A program made the position numbers and the translations under genes. Positions 54,169 to 63,468 of a stretch of 64,000 nucleotides of DNA are shown one piece after another (positions within the stretch are counted from its first letter, which is position 1; each line of letters starts with the position of its first letter). The stretch covers positions 1-64,000 of the forward strand of contig QALW01000010.1 of assembly GCA_003150515.1 (NCBI GenBank), written 5' to 3'. The DNA is from Selenomonadales bacterium (GTDB taxonomy: Bacteria; Bacillota; Clostridia; Christensenellales; QALW01). The notes beneath the pieces are model-generated. The model saw only the letters and a program-made list of their open reading frames with translations. It was not told where the DNA came from and made no database searches.

Positions 54169-55710
54169 TTGGAGTACTTGTGGCCTATTCTGGCCGCTGT
54201 TCTCGGCATCGCCCTCGGAGCCTTTCTGGGCTATACGCTTTATAAAAAAAGTTCGGAAAAGCGTGTGGGCCGTGCGGAAGAGGTTGCCGCGCGTCTTGTT
54301 GACGAAGCCAAGAACAGAGCCGAGCTGCTTTCAAAGGAGCGCATAAACGAGGCTAAGGAAGAGGTCCACAGGCTGAGAAATGAATGCGATAGAGAATGCA
54401 AGGAAAGACGTGCTGAGATTCAAAAGAGCGAGAAGAGATTTAACCAGCGCGAGGAGCAACTGGAAAAAAAGTTTTTTGCGCTGGATACGCGCGAGGACGC
54501 GTGCGTGCAGAAGGAAAAAGAGCTGCAAAAGCAGCTTGCGGCGGCTGAAGAGCTGCAAAAGCGCCGGCTGGACGAATTGGAACGGGTTGCCGGCCTGACG
54601 GCCAATGAAGCCAAAGAGGAATTGGTTTCGGCCATTGAGAACGAGGCGCGCCGGGATGCGGCGGTGCTCGTTCGGGATATGGAAGCAAAGGCCAAGCAGG
54701 AGGGGGAAGCAAAGGCCCGCAATATAATTACGCTGGCTATACAGCGCTGTGCGGCCGATCATGTGGCCGAAAGCACTGTTTCGGTCGTGCCTCTGCCCAA
54801 TGATGAGATGAAGGGGCGCATAATCGGCCGGGAAGGCAGGAATATAAAGGCTTTGGAGACTGCTACCGGGGTGGAATTAATTATAGATGATACTCCCGAG
54901 GCGGTTATACTTTCCAGCTTTGATCCGATAAGAAGAGATGTTGCGCGCATAGCGCTGGAAAGGCTGATTGTGGATGGGCGCATACATCCTGCCCGAATTG
55001 AAGATATCGTAGAAAAGGTGCGCAAAGAGGTGGAAGCCCAAATTAAGGAAGCGGGCGAATCCGCCGTGTTTGAAGTGGGAATTCATAATATCCATCCCGA
55101 ATTGGTGCGTCTGCTGGGCCGGCTTAAATACCGCACGAGCTATGGGCAGAACGTGCTGAAGCATTCGCTGGAAGTCTCTTTTATAGCCGGCTTGCTGGCA
55201 GGAGAGGTGGGAGCGGATGTAACCCTGGCCAAGCGTGCGGGGCTCCTGCACGATATAGGCAAATCGGTGGACCATGAAGTGGAGGGCACGCATATTCAGA
55301 TAGGCGTGGATCTCGCTAAAAAATACCGTGAAAGCAGCGGCGTTATTCATTGCATAGCCGCCCATCATAACGATATAGATCCCAATACCATAGAAGCGGT
55401 GTTGGTGCAGGCTGCGGACGCAATTTCGGGAGCTCGCCCCGGAGCCCGCAGAGAAACTCTCAGCAATTATCTCAAGCGTCTTGAAAAGCTCGAAGAAATC
55501 GCAAATTCATTCCCAGGCGTGGAAAAATGCTTCGCTATACAGGCAGGAAGAGAAATCCGCATAATAGTCAAGCCCGACCAGGTGTCGGAGGACGCCTCCA
55601 TCCTGCTTGCAAAGGATATAGCTAAACGTATAGAAGACGATATGGTTTATCCCGGACAGATTAAAGTCAATGTGGTGCGGGAGACGCGTACTGTTGAATA
55701 CGCTAAATAA
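54169..55710 (+). CDS. rny: Ribonuclease Y
   Basis: Membrane-bound endoribonuclease that starts mRNA decay in Firmicutes, about 513 residues. N-terminal helix ([24 protein letters not shown]), a long coiled coil (about 25-200), a KH domain ([38 protein letters not shown]) and an HD domain ([19 protein letters not shown]). Two TTG codons, 54163 and 54169, can serve as start; AAGGAGG ends at 54158, so 54169 has the more normal spacing. It uses a non-ATG start. Confidence 0.95.
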   Translation: MEYLWPILAAVLGIALGAFLGYTLYKKSSEKRVGRAEEVAARLVDEAKNRAELLSKERINEAKEEVHRLRNECDRECKERRAEIQKSEKRFNQREEQLEKKFFALDTREDACVQKEKELQKQLAAAEELQKRRLDELERVAGLTANEAKEELVSAIENEARRDAAVLVRDMEAKAKQEGEAKARNIITLAIQRCAADHVAESTVSVVPLPNDEMKGRIIGREGRNIKALETATGVELIIDDTPEAVILSSFDPIRRDVARIALERLIVDGRIHPARIEDIVEKVRKEVEAQIKEAGESAVFEVGIHNIHPELVRLLGRLKYRTSYGQNVLKHSLEVSFIAGLLAGEVGADVTLAKRAGLLHDIGKSVDHEVEGTHIQIGVDLAKKYRESSGVIHCIAAHHNDIDPNTIEAVLVQAADAISGARPGARRETLSNYLKRLEKLEEIANSFPGVEKCFAIQAGREIRIIVKPDQVSEDASILLAKDIAKRIEDDMVYPGQIKVNVVRETRTVEYAK

Positions 55711-55723
55711 TATGCCGAAAAAC

Positions 55724-55761
55724 GGCCCTGCTGCGGTGTTAGCCGCCGCGGGGCTTTTTTT
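55724..55761 (+). terminator. Intrinsic terminator of rny
   Basis: GCCCTGCTGCGG pairs with CCGCCGCGGGGC through G-U pairs, followed by T7, 13 bases after the stop. Confidence 0.8.
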
Positions 55762-55787
55762 ATGCAGCCCGGCCCTGAAAAAGAACC

Positions 55788-55945
55788 GCATTTGGGCGGC
55801 GAAAGAGAGGTCTCATTAGGTAAAACGGCGCATTTGGGCGGCAAAAGAGGGGCTTTCGTTAGGCAAAACGGCGCATTTGGGCGGCGAAAGAGAGGCCTCG
55901 TTAGGCAAAACGGCGCTTTTGCGCGGCAAAGGAGGGGCTTAGGGC
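55788..55945 (+). repeat. Tandem array of 42-43 bp repeats
   Basis: GCATTTGGGCGGC starts units at 55788, 55830 and 55873, with a diverged fourth unit at 55915. Each unit continues with a GAAAGAG-G...TTAGGYAAAACG part. The 42-43 base lengths shift the frame, so it is unlikely to be coding. No protein evidence in either strand. It lies between the rny terminator and the M19 peptidase gene. Confidence 0.8.
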
Positions 55946-56048
55946 GGGCAGGGCGGGAGAAGGGACGCATGAACGCAGGCGCCCCGAAAAAGGACGGCGC
56001 ATATTATATAGTATGGCGGCTCCAGCCGCCGCGAAAGGTTGAAAAAAT

Positions 56049-56930
56049 ATGATATTTGCTGACGCTCATTGCGATTATCTGTCCAAAGCGGCGCTGGGAG
56101 GGGAGTTAAACGCGCCTCTTCCGCGTCAGGCCATCAGCTGGAGCAATATGGAGAACAGCGGGCTGACCGCGCTTAATATGGCCGCCTTCTGCGGGGAGGG
56201 AACGCCTAAAGAAATGCGGGATAATGTTTTTAAGCAGATTGAATGCTTTGAAAAACTAGCGCCCGGACGGGGCAGGGCGCGCAGTCTTAAAAACGGAGTC
56301 GCGGTATTTTTGTCTCTGGAGGGATTGGATTACATAACCTGCCCCGAGGATTTGGAGGATTTATTGGAAAAGCCCGTTTTGTCGGCGGGCATAATGTGGA
56401 ACCGTTCTAACGCCTTAGGAGGCGGAGCGCTGGAGGAAGGCCCGCTTACTCGGGCGGGAGAAGGAGTAATAAAGCGGCTGGAGGAACGCGGAATTTTAAT
56501 CGATTTGGCGCATGCCTGTCCGCGCACCTTTTTTGACGCCTGCGAAATCGCTGCGAGGCCGTTTGTCAGCCATGCAAACGCCTGGGAGATTATGCCTCAC
56601 CCGCGCAATCTGCGGGCGGGGCAGATAAAGCTTTTAATTGAACGGGGCGGCTTTTTGGGGCTGACTTTTTATCCTCCGTTCGCCGGGCCCGGCCTGCCCG
56701 AATTTATGCGGCATATGGATTTTATATTGGAATTGGGCGGGGAAAACATTTTAGGCATAGGCTCGGATTTTGACGGCTGCAATGAATATATTGCTCCCTT
56801 TAATTCGCCCGCCGATTATTTCCGGCTTTACGAGGCTATGCTGGCCCGGGGCTATAAGAAGGAGATAATAGAAAAAATATGCTATAAAAATTTCCTGGAT
56901 TATATTGCTCCGGCCTTAAGGGAGGAATAA
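56049..56930 (+). CDS. Membrane dipeptidase-like protein (peptidase M19)
   Basis: Zinc dipeptidase family of renal dipeptidase, 293 residues (shorter than the usual 310-400). It shows ADAHCDYL (H-x-D metal ligands), LSLEGLDYI (bridging Glu), IDLAHACPRTFFDAC, FVSHANAWEIMPHPRNL (metal histidines) and LGIGSDFDGC. No signal peptide, so it is a cytoplasmic peptidase, perhaps for dipeptides or D,L-dipeptides. The tandem repeats lie just upstream. Confidence 0.9.
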   Translation: MIFADAHCDYLSKAALGGELNAPLPRQAISWSNMENSGLTALNMAAFCGEGTPKEMRDNVFKQIECFEKLAPGRGRARSLKNGVAVFLSLEGLDYITCPEDLEDLLEKPVLSAGIMWNRSNALGGGALEEGPLTRAGEGVIKRLEERGILIDLAHACPRTFFDACEIAARPFVSHANAWEIMPHPRNLRAGQIKLLIERGGFLGLTFYPPFAGPGLPEFMRHMDFILELGGENILGIGSDFDGCNEYIAPFNSPADYFRLYEAMLARGYKKEIIEKICYKNFLDYIAPALREE

Positions 56931-57018
56931 AGCGAACAGGGGACGCTGGCGTTAAGCTCCAAAATGCCCGAACAAAGGCGTTCCGGGGAAATTGTTTATA
57001 ACTAACACATTTTAGACA

Positions 57019-57046
57019 TTGACAAAACTGCCGCTTCCATTATAAT
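57019..57046 (+). promoter_or_regulatory. Promoter of the SH3 protein gene
   Basis: TTGACA (57019-57024) and TATAAT (57041-57046), spacing 16, about 35 bases before the start. Confidence 0.75.
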
Positions 57047-57081
57047 AATATATAAATAGTTAGAAAGATGGTGGTCGGCTC

Positions 57082-57720
57082 ATGAGCAATCAGGATTCAC
57101 GCATAAGGAACAGGCAGTTAAGGGCATACGGTGTATTTGCAATAGCGGCAATACTCCTTGTCATCATTATTATAGCGATTATCGGATTGTTTTCAGGAGA
57201 CGCTCCCGCTGACATACAAAACTCCGCTACTCCTACCCCTCCGGCGATTACGGCCACTCCTACTCCTGAGAATACTCCCACGTCCGAGCCTACGCCCAGC
57301 GAGGAAGCCACTCCCACTCCCAGCATTATAGAAAAAGTGGTTAAAACCTCTCAAAACGGCAGCGTTAATCTGCGCGCTCAGGCTTCAAGCGACAGCCAAA
57401 GGGTGACGACTCTCAAAACAGGTCAGATTCTTACAGTGCTTTCAGAGGAAAACGGATGGGCAAAGGTCAGGACGCAGGATAATCAGGAAGGCTATGTAAG
57501 CGCCGAATATCTTATAGATAAAGTAACGGGCACGGTGGTTAATATAAACAGCGCGCTTAACGTCCGGGAGACGGCCAGCAGCACGGCGGATAAGGTGGGC
57601 ACGCTGGAAAACGGAGACACGGTCACGGTTTTAGACACTTCCAATTCAGATTGGACGCTGGTAGCGCTTTCGGATGGCAAAATCGGCTATTGTTCCGCTC
57701 AGTATATCCAGATTTCATAA
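57082..57720 (+). CDS. Membrane-anchored protein with two bacterial SH3 domains
   Basis: A 212-residue protein: an N-terminal membrane helix (GVFAIAAILLVIIIIAIIGLF), a Pro/Thr-rich extracellular linker (about 45-80, TPTP-type repeats), then two SH3b domains (GSVNLRAQASSDSQRVTTLKTGQILTVLSEENGWAKVRTQDNQEGYVSAEYL and NSALNVRETASSTADKVGTLENGDTVTVLDTSNSDWTLVALSDGKIGYCSAQYI). It probably binds the cell wall; no catalytic domain. Confidence 0.9.
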   Translation: MSNQDSRIRNRQLRAYGVFAIAAILLVIIIIAIIGLFSGDAPADIQNSATPTPPAITATPTPENTPTSEPTPSEEATPTPSIIEKVVKTSQNGSVNLRAQASSDSQRVTTLKTGQILTVLSEENGWAKVRTQDNQEGYVSAEYLIDKVTGTVVNINSALNVRETASSTADKVGTLENGDTVTVLDTSNSDWTLVALSDGKIGYCSAQYIQIS

Positions 57721-57979
57721 TAAACGGCCGTGAGCGGGCGCGGAGAGAAAGTTTTCGGGCAATTGTTCTGCCCGAGGCGGCTTATAGGCCGGCGGGCTGC
57801 CGGCTCTGCGCCGGGCGCCGGATGCATTTGCCGGCGCGGAGCGCAGCCTGTGCCGGCGTTTATCAAGCATACGCTCCGCGGCACCCGAATATATATTTAT
57901 AGGATTCTATTTAATAGGAGACTGTTTTTTAACGCAGCCTCCTATAAATATGCTGAAAATTTTAAAAGGAGCCCTCTTT

Positions 57980-58822
57980 ATGAATATAAGAATTATTACC
58001 GATTCGGCCTCTGATATAACTCAAGGGCGGCATTCCCTCCTGAGCGTGCTGCCCATGACCATAACCTTTGGGGAAGAGCAGTTTCTGGACGGAGTGAATC
58101 TATCCCGCGAAGAGTTTTATTTAAAGCTGGTTGAGACGGACGCCATGCCTTCCACCAGCCAGATTTCTCCCTATTCCTTTGAACAGCTTTATAAGAGAGT
58201 GCGGGAGGCGGGCGAACAGGCCCTGGTTATAACCATGTCGGGCAGGCTTTCGGGCACCTATCAAAGCGCCGTGGCCGCGGCCGAGGAATATAAGGATATA
58301 GTGCGGGTGGTGGACAGCCTGAATGTGACCGTTGGGGAACATGTCCTGGTGGATTATGCCCTGAAACTGCGCAGTCAGGGGCTGGGCCTGGAGCAGCTTG
58401 CTCAGGAGCTGGAGCGCAGGAAAACGGATATATGCATGCTGGCGCTGGTGGATACGCTTACTTATCTTCAAAAGGGCGGACGCTTATCCAAAGCGGCGGC
58501 CTTTGCCGGCAGCCTGCTTTCCATTAAGCCGGTGGTCTCCCTGGAAGAGGGGGAAGTGGCCATCCTGGGCAAGGCGCGCGGCTCCAAGCACGGCCATAAT
58601 CTGCTGGACGAGCTTATTGAAAAAAAGGGGGGCATAGATTTTGATATGCCCATTATGCTCGGTTATACGGGCATGAGCGACGCTCTGCTGGAGAAATATA
58701 TCGAGGATAACGCGCGGCTTTGGAAAGGGCATTTGGAAAAGCTTCCTAAGGTTGTGGTGGGAGGCACCATAGGCACTCACGCAGGGCCGGGCGCCATTGC
58801 CATCGCGTTTTATCATAAATAG
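57980..58822 (+). CDS. DegV family fatty-acid-binding protein
   Basis: A 280-residue DegV protein (FakB-like): RIITDSASDITQ, MTITFGEEQFLDGVNLSREEFY, the ligand site MPSTSQISPYSFEQLY, ITMSGRLSGTYQSAV and VGGTIGTHAGPGAIAIAFY. Such proteins hold fatty acids for the FakA kinase, which is not nearby. I set the start at 57980 after AAAGGAG; an upstream in-frame ATG at 57950 lacks one. The 259-base gap before it has GC-rich inverted repeats near 57805-57850 but no gene. Confidence 0.92.
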   Translation: MNIRIITDSASDITQGRHSLLSVLPMTITFGEEQFLDGVNLSREEFYLKLVETDAMPSTSQISPYSFEQLYKRVREAGEQALVITMSGRLSGTYQSAVAAAEEYKDIVRVVDSLNVTVGEHVLVDYALKLRSQGLGLEQLAQELERRKTDICMLALVDTLTYLQKGGRLSKAAAFAGSLLSIKPVVSLEEGEVAILGKARGSKHGHNLLDELIEKKGGIDFDMPIMLGYTGMSDALLEKYIEDNARLWKGHLEKLPKVVVGGTIGTHAGPGAIAIAFYHK

Positions 58823-58910
58823 CTTTCCTGAGTCCGGGCAGCCGCTGATTTTTGGGCGGTCCGCCGTGCTGGAAATGCAAAATTAATTTTGAAACAGGCC
58901 TCTGATTTAA

Positions 58911-58945
58911 AGGCGCTCCGCTTATAATAAGCAGAGCGCCTGTTT
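58911..58945. terminator. Bidirectional terminator between degV and the ImmA-like gene
   Basis: The AGGCGCTC...GAGCGCCT stem extends through a GCTTAT/ATAAGC part and is followed by GTTTT on the plus strand; the minus side has a TTTAAA stretch. It is placed between convergent genes. Confidence 0.65.
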
Positions 58946-58970
58946 TGCATTGCGCTTTGATATTTTCCAA

Positions 58971-59873
58971 TCAATCGTCGGGCAGGCAGACTGCGCAGGG
59001 CTGATAGCCGTTTTTCAGCGCCTCGTCTATATTTATGGCCATCTTTTCGTGACCTTTTATGCTCACGCAGCCGTCTCTGTGATATTTGTCTCCGTTTTTT
59101 GTTACATATACAATGCGGGAATCATAAGGGGCGCTTTGAGTGTTTTGCGGATTCTCGTTTTTTTCGCTCAGGCTGAAAGAGCCCAGGAAAAGCAGAAATA
59201 TGATAACTGCGGCTAAAAATGCGGCCAGAAGGGAATAAAAAACAGGCCTGTTTTTGGACGCGCTCTTTTTATGCTTGAATTTTTCCGCCCGGTAGAGCTC
59301 TATTGTTTCCTGAAACTGCCCGCAGAGCCGGCGCTCCTGATAGGAATAAAAGGGATCCCTCCTGGCGCGGCGGCGCTGCATTTCCACCATTACTCTTTCG
59401 GCGCATTCCTCTGAAACGCCCGCCACCGCCTGAATTTCCTCAATGGAATCCACTCCCATTTGATAGAGCACGGCCGAGGGAGCCAGCAGAGCGCATTTAA
59501 ATTCCTCCGCCTCTTTATGCTGCTGCATCTGCTGAATCTTTCCCGCCGGGGCGGCGTCGGTATTGGCGGCGTATAATCCGTGGCCGCATAAATAGTGGGC
59601 CAGCTCGTGGGTAATGGTCTCCCGTCTTTCAATGGAGCCGGCGTTTCCGCTGAAAAGTATCATGGGCCCTTTTTTAGTTTCTATGGTTAAGCCTGCGCAG
59701 AAATCAATATCCTTCTGCTTGCTCTTTAGGGATTCCATTAATCCGGGCAGGGATTCATAGCTGGAAAAAAGCACGCTTTTTCCCGGCAGCTTTAGGGACT
59801 GGGGCTCAATAGGAAATTTGCTTACGCCGTTTTCTATTAACAGCTCAATCGCTTTGGCTTGTACGCCCTGCAT
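58971..59873 (-). CDS. ImmA/IrrE-type metallopeptidase with membrane anchor and C-terminal Cys motif
   Basis: About 300 residues from ATG 59873 (GGAGGGGG upstream). The N-terminal protease domain has HELAHYLCGHG (HEXXH) in ERRETITHELAHYLCG. A membrane helix follows (VFYSLLAAFLAAVIIFLLFLGSF), then a small outer domain with YHRDGCVSIKG...GYQPCAVCLPDD, the Y-H-x2-C...PCxxC motif seen in Ada-like metal-binding domains. ImmA-type proteases cleave cognate XRE repressors; an XRE gene lies 62 bases upstream in the same direction, so this pairing is likely. The membrane anchor is unusual for ImmA. Confidence 0.84.
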   Translation of the reverse strand: MQGVQAKAIELLIENGVSKFPIEPQSLKLPGKSVLFSSYESLPGLMESLKSKQKDIDFCAGLTIETKKGPMILFSGNAGSIERRETITHELAHYLCGHGLYAANTDAAPAGKIQQMQQHKEAEEFKCALLAPSAVLYQMGVDSIEEIQAVAGVSEECAERVMVEMQRRRARRDPFYSYQERRLCGQFQETIELYRAEKFKHKKSASKNRPVFYSLLAAFLAAVIIFLLFLGSFSLSEKNENPQNTQSAPYDSRIVYVTKNGDKYHRDGCVSIKGHEKMAINIDEALKNGYQPCAVCLPDD

Positions 59874-59935
59874 AAAAAAGTTCCCCCTCCGTAATAATTC
59901 CCTCTCGTTAACGCCCAAAGGCGCTTTAAAAGCGC

Positions 59936-60361
59936 TCAGTCCTGGTTTTCCTGCTTTTTCTTAAGCGCTTCGGCTACAGATTCAAAAAAATCTATGGACG
60001 CTTTATCGGTAAATTCCATGCGCCGGCCGTCATATCCCATTATTACGACTCTTGGCTCAGGATTAATAAGCTTTTCCACGGCTTCGGTTATTTCAGGGCT
60101 GTCCGGCCGGCTGCGCGCCTCGTTCAGCGCGTTTAAAAGAGTTTCAAAATCCATGGGCTCTTCTTCCCAGCCCATGATATAGGCCGGAGTGGTGTTAAGC
60201 GCTTTGGCCAGCGGCTCAAGCACGGTTATGGGCATATCCTCTATGTCGCCGTTTTCATATCTGTATATGGTGGCCCGATTTTTATTAAGCCGGCTGGCCA
60301 GCTCGCCTACGCTTAAGCCCAGGGCTTCTCTTCTTGCTTTAATTCTTTCGCCTTTAGTCAT
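59936..60361 (-). CDS. XRE-family transcriptional regulator (ImmR-like)
   Basis: A 141-residue repressor from ATG 60361 (AAAGGAGA upstream). HTH_3 domain: MTKGERIKARREALGLSVGELASRLNKNRATIYRYENGDIEDMPITVLEPLAKALNT. The C-terminal part is variable and acidic. It forms an operon with the protease, and its promoter and that of the divergent small gene lie among three near-identical palindromes that are probably its operators. Confidence 0.9.
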   Translation of the reverse strand: MTKGERIKARREALGLSVGELASRLNKNRATIYRYENGDIEDMPITVLEPLAKALNTTPAYIMGWEEEPMDFETLLNALNEARSRPDSPEITEAVEKLINPEPRVVIMGYDGRRMEFTDKASIDFFESVAEALKKKQENQD

Positions 60362-60383
60362 AAGCTTTAATCTCCTTTGGTGT

Positions 60384-60412
60384 ATAATAACATTGATTTC
60401 GCAAATATGCAA
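60384..60412 (-). promoter_or_regulatory. Promoter of the XRE-protease operon
   Basis: On the minus strand TTGCAT (complement 60407-60412) and TATTAT (complement 60384-60389), spacing 17. A half-matching operator (TTCGCAAATATGCAA, 60398-60412) covers the -35. Confidence 0.6.
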
Positions 60413-60439
60413 TCGAAAATTGCAGAAATAATAAAAAAA

Positions 60440-60540
60440 TCGCATAAAACGCAAAAAATTATTGACACATGCGTATTATTGTAGTATTATCTGTGTTGCA
60501 TAAAATGCGAACAAGCCAAAATTATTGCGTTAAACGCGAA
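60440..60540. promoter_or_regulatory. Three XRE operator palindromes and the divergent promoter
   Basis: Sites TCGCATAAAACGCAA (60440-60454), TTGCATAAAATGCGA (60496-60510) and TTGCGTTAAACGCGA (60525-60539) fit the pattern TYGCR-N5-YGCRA. The plus-strand promoter TTGACA (60462-60467), 17 bases, TATTAT (60485-60490) lies between the first two, so bound repressor would block it. Confidence 0.72.
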
Positions 60541-60574
60541 TATAAGGGGAGTTCAAGCATAAGAGGAGGACGGT

Positions 60575-60793
60575 ATGAAAAAACAGTTAAACGCCGACGC
60601 TTATATTCTGGGCCTGGAGCTGACTGTAAAAACCTTATCCAATCGGATTAAAGAGCTGGAAGAGACGCTTAATAACGAGCGCGCTCAAAGCGAAAAAAGC
60701 GCGGAAGCCATGAAAAAGCGCATTGCCGTTCTGGAAGCGGATATAAAAAGAGGGGAAATAGAGAAAAACGCGGTTAGGGGCAATTCAATTTAA
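60575..60793 (+). CDS. Small coiled-coil protein under XRE control
   Basis: A 72-residue protein with AGAGGAGGA before the start. Heptad pattern through LELTVKTLSNRIKELEETLNNERAQSEKSAEAMKKRIAVLEADIKR predicts one long coiled coil. It is divergent from the XRE repressor with a strong promoter overlapped by the operators. The function is unknown; it may be the regulated output of the repressor-protease switch. Confidence 0.7.
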   Translation: MKKQLNADAYILGLELTVKTLSNRIKELEETLNNERAQSEKSAEAMKKRIAVLEADIKRGEIEKNAVRGNSI

Positions 60794-60954
60794 CCTCCCA
60801 AATTAAAAAAATCCGCCCCTGACTTCCTGAAATAAAAAATCCGCCCTGCTTTTTGTTAAAGCGAAAGAGCGGAAAATTTGCAGTTGGGTAAAAAGAAGAT
60901 TGCGCAGCGTAATGTAAAAGAATTCTTAAAAGGGGCGGAGCAAAAGAGCGGGCT

Positions 60955-61266
60955 TTATTTCTCCAGCATATCCAAAATGGCCTGCTTGGGCCTTGCTCCC
61001 GTCGCTTTGCTCACAACCTTGCCGTTTTTTATTACCATAAGAGTGGGTATGCTCATCACTGAAAAGGCTTCGGCCAGTTCGGGCTGCTCTTCAATATTTA
61101 TTTTTCCTACCTTCTGCGCCGTAAGCTCGTCGGCCAATTCCTCTACAATGGGGGAGACCATCCTGCATGGACCGCACCAGCTCGCCCAAAAATCAATCAG
61201 TACGGGTTTATCCGAATTCATAACCTCTTTTTCAAAGTTCTCCTTGGTTATAGTTATTGCCGCCAT
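60955..61266 (-). CDS. trxA: Thioredoxin
   Basis: Thiol-disulfide carrier, 103 residues. Active site WASWCGPCR, preceded by KPVLIDF, followed by PIVEELADEL...KVGKINIEEQPELAEAFSVMSIPTLMVIKNGKVVSKATGARPKQAILDML, including the cis-proline region SIPT. Complete single-domain protein. Confidence 0.96.
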   Translation of the reverse strand: MAAITITKENFEKEVMNSDKPVLIDFWASWCGPCRMVSPIVEELADELTAQKVGKINIEEQPELAEAFSVMSIPTLMVIKNGKVVSKATGARPKQAILDMLEK

Positions 61267-61601
61267 TAGGGTTCTCTCCTTTCATTGCCCTGAAAATTTT
61301 AATGCGCTTATCCATCGTTATTTATAAAATAGCGCTTTGAGCCGGTAAGCGTAATATTCAGCAGGGCGTATATTTATTATATTATATCACTAAATCAGAA
61401 AAAATGTACATTTATTTTAATACTGTCATTTATAGGGTTTCAAATTCTGCCGGCTGAGACGCGTTACGCATTTATATATTTTAAAAAGCGCTCCAAAATA
61501 AATATTGTTTAGTTATATATTGACTTTATATCTCTGCGTATGTTAAAATTTTAGTGTTCCTAATAATGGCGGGAGCTTTGCCCCGCGGCGGGAGAATGGC
61601 T
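61267..61601. promoter_or_regulatory. Divergent promoter region of trxA and the DUF1934 gene
   Basis: Minus strand: TATAAT preceded by TGA (complement 61381-61389), an extended -10 for trxA, about 115 bases from its start. Plus strand: TTGACT (61520-61525) with TAAAAT (61544-61549), spacing 18, for the DUF1934 gene. No gene lies between. Confidence 0.55.
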
Positions 61602-62015
61602 ATGAGCGAAGGAAAGAATGTGACTCTCAACATAACCACCAAGCGTTCGGATGAGGTGATTAACCTCATTACCGACGCGGTTTGCTATGCTGAAAACGGG
61701 GAAATACGCTTTGAATATAACGAAAGCCTGGCTGCCAAGGAGGATACCAGGACTGTAATGACCATTTCCCCCGAAAGCGTTATGATAAACCGCGTGAATA
61801 ACGCGGGCGAAAGCACGGTTATGCTGTTTGAGGAGAGAAAGACTTATAAGGGCGCTTACTGCACAGAATTCGGCACGTTTGATATGTCCATATTTACAAC
61901 CAGAATGCGAACCAATATATTTGAAGACCGGGTAAGCGCGAGCTTTTGCTATGATTTGCGGTTTGCCGGCAGGGGGATGGGGCGCTTTAATATTGACGTC
62001 AGCGCAAATATCTGA
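61602..62015 (+). CDS. DUF1934 (YwiB-like) calycin-fold protein
   Basis: A 137-residue beta-barrel-type protein. I chose ATG 61602 (CGGGAG 8 bases upstream) over two earlier ATGs. NVTLNITTKRSDEVINLITDAVCYAENGEIRFEYNES...TVMTISPESVMINRVN...STVMLFEERKTYKGAYCTEFGTFDMSIFTTRM matches the DUF1934 pattern. Function unknown in the family. Confidence 0.85.
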   Translation: MSEGKNVTLNITTKRSDEVINLITDAVCYAENGEIRFEYNESLAAKEDTRTVMTISPESVMINRVNNAGESTVMLFEERKTYKGAYCTEFGTFDMSIFTTRMRTNIFEDRVSASFCYDLRFAGRGMGRFNIDVSANI

Positions 62016-62046
62016 GGTTTTTGTTTCTTTTTTCTTTAAAAGAGTG

Positions 62047-62174
62047 TATAATGCTTAGAGCCGGGAGCTTTTTTAAACGGAGCTTTATTTTCTGCAGCGT
62101 TTTTAGCTGAACGAGGCCGGTTTTTAATAATAGCCTGCGGCTGCTGAAGCGCCGCGTTAAAAGGAAGGGTTTTT
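62047..62174 (+). promoter_or_regulatory. metK -10 and long leader
   Basis: TATAAT at 62047-62052 without a good -35, then a leader of about 115 bases with several T-runs and GC-rich arms (GAGCC...GGAGCT; GCCTGCGGC...GCGCCGC). No SAM-I or other known SAM riboswitch is recognisable. Confidence 0.35.
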
Positions 62175-63353
62175 ATGATTAGATTATTTTCAAGCGAATC
62201 TGTGACCGAGGGGCATCCGGATAAAGTATGCGATCAGATTTCGGACGGAGTGCTGGACGCTATACTGGCGCAGGATCCCAATGCGCGGGTGGCCTGCGAA
62301 AGCATAGCCACGACGGGCATGGTGCTGGTAACGGGGGAAATTTCCTGCGATTGCTATGTGGATATTCCTCAGATTGTGCGCTCTACATTGCTGGAGATTG
62401 GCTATAACGGCGAAACGGCCGGCTTTGATGGAAACGCCTGCTCTGTGCTCACTTGTATAGACGAGCAGTCTCCCGATATAGCCATGGGGGTGGATAACGC
62501 CATGGAGGCGCGCGCGGGCAGCCAGGACGATTTATTCTCTACCGGCGCGGGGGATCAGGGCATGATGTTCGGATATGCCTGCAATGAAACGGACACTTTT
62601 ATGCCTATGCCTATAGAATTGGCTCACAGGCTGACGCGCAGGCTGGCATGGGCGCGCAAAAGCGGGCGGCTTAAATGGCTGAGGCCGGACGGCAAAAGCC
62701 TGGTCAGCGTCCGGTATGAGAACGAGAGGCCCGCGGCTGTGGATTCAGTGGTAATATCCGCTCAGCATGATAGCCAGGTGAGCATGGAGATTCTGCGCGA
62801 GGGCATAATAGAAGAGGTAATAAAGCCCATTATCCCCGCCGGGCTGATGGATAAAAACGTTAAAATACTGGTCAATCCTACCGGCCGCTTTGTGGTGGGC
62901 GGGCCGCACGGGGATTCCGGTTTGACCGGCCGCAAAATTATAGTGGACAGCTACGGCGGATGCGCCCGTCATGGCGGCGGCGCCTTTTCGGGCAAGGATC
63001 CCACTAAAGTGGACCGTTCGGCCGCATATATGGCCCGTTATATTGCTAAGAACATAGTAGCCGCCGGGCTGGCGGATAAATGCGAAATACAGCTTGCTTA
63101 TGCTATAGGGGTGGCTCAGCCCGTTTCAGTTTACTGCGAATGCTTCGGCACTAACAAAATTCCTTTGGACAAGCTGGCCGAGGGCGTGCGCCGGGTTTTT
63201 GACCTTCGCCCCGCCGCTATTATCAGCCGCCTGGATTTGCGCCGTCCTATATATAAGCAGACGGCCGCCTATGGCCATTTCGGCCGCAATGATTTGGATT
63301 TGCCCTGGGAGCGCCTGGACGCGGCTGAGCAGCTCAAAGCCCATTTAAGCTGA
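62175..63353 (+). CDS. metK: S-adenosylmethionine synthetase
   Basis: Makes S-adenosylmethionine from methionine and ATP, 392 residues. It shows [57 protein letters not shown] and [35 protein letters not shown] precedes the start. All three domains are complete. Confidence 0.96.
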   Translation: MIRLFSSESVTEGHPDKVCDQISDGVLDAILAQDPNARVACESIATTGMVLVTGEISCDCYVDIPQIVRSTLLEIGYNGETAGFDGNACSVLTCIDEQSPDIAMGVDNAMEARAGSQDDLFSTGAGDQGMMFGYACNETDTFMPMPIELAHRLTRRLAWARKSGRLKWLRPDGKSLVSVRYENERPAAVDSVVISAQHDSQVSMEILREGIIEEVIKPIIPAGLMDKNVKILVNPTGRFVVGGPHGDSGLTGRKIIVDSYGGCARHGGGAFSGKDPTKVDRSAAYMARYIAKNIVAAGLADKCEIQLAYAIGVAQPVSVYCECFGTNKIPLDKLAEGVRRVFDLRPAAIISRLDLRRPIYKQTAAYGHFGRNDLDLPWERLDAAEQLKAHLS

Positions 63354-63359
63354 AATTAA

Positions 63360-63395
63360 AAGCGCCGCCTTTAAGCCCTAAGGCGGCGCTCTTAT
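63360..63395 (+). terminator. Terminator of metK
   Basis: AGCGCCGCCTT...AAGGCGGCGCT stem followed by CTTATTTAT, a few bases after the stop. Confidence 0.7.
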
Positions 63396-63468
63396 TTATA
63401 AAAGAATATCTTAGTTCCTGATTGCATTGCCTTTAAAAGCAGGCTGTCATGATAAAGGGGGAAGTCAA

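Noticed and set aside
55788..55945. Possible CRISPR array
   Set aside because: Units are contiguous without unique spacers, and no cas genes occur in the window.
55762..56052. Arg/Gly-rich frame and the opposite-strand frame with repeats of the CAVLPNETSLSPPK type
   Set aside because: Both are the 42-43 bp tandem repeat translated. The 43-base spacing breaks the frame pattern and no start site is convincing.
59303..59632. Frames of 65-80 residues inside the ImmA-like gene
   Set aside because: They are shadows of the real gene in other frames without ribosome sites or homology.
62053..62174. SAM riboswitch before metK
   Set aside because: The leader is short and shows none of the conserved SAM-I, II or III core motifs I know.
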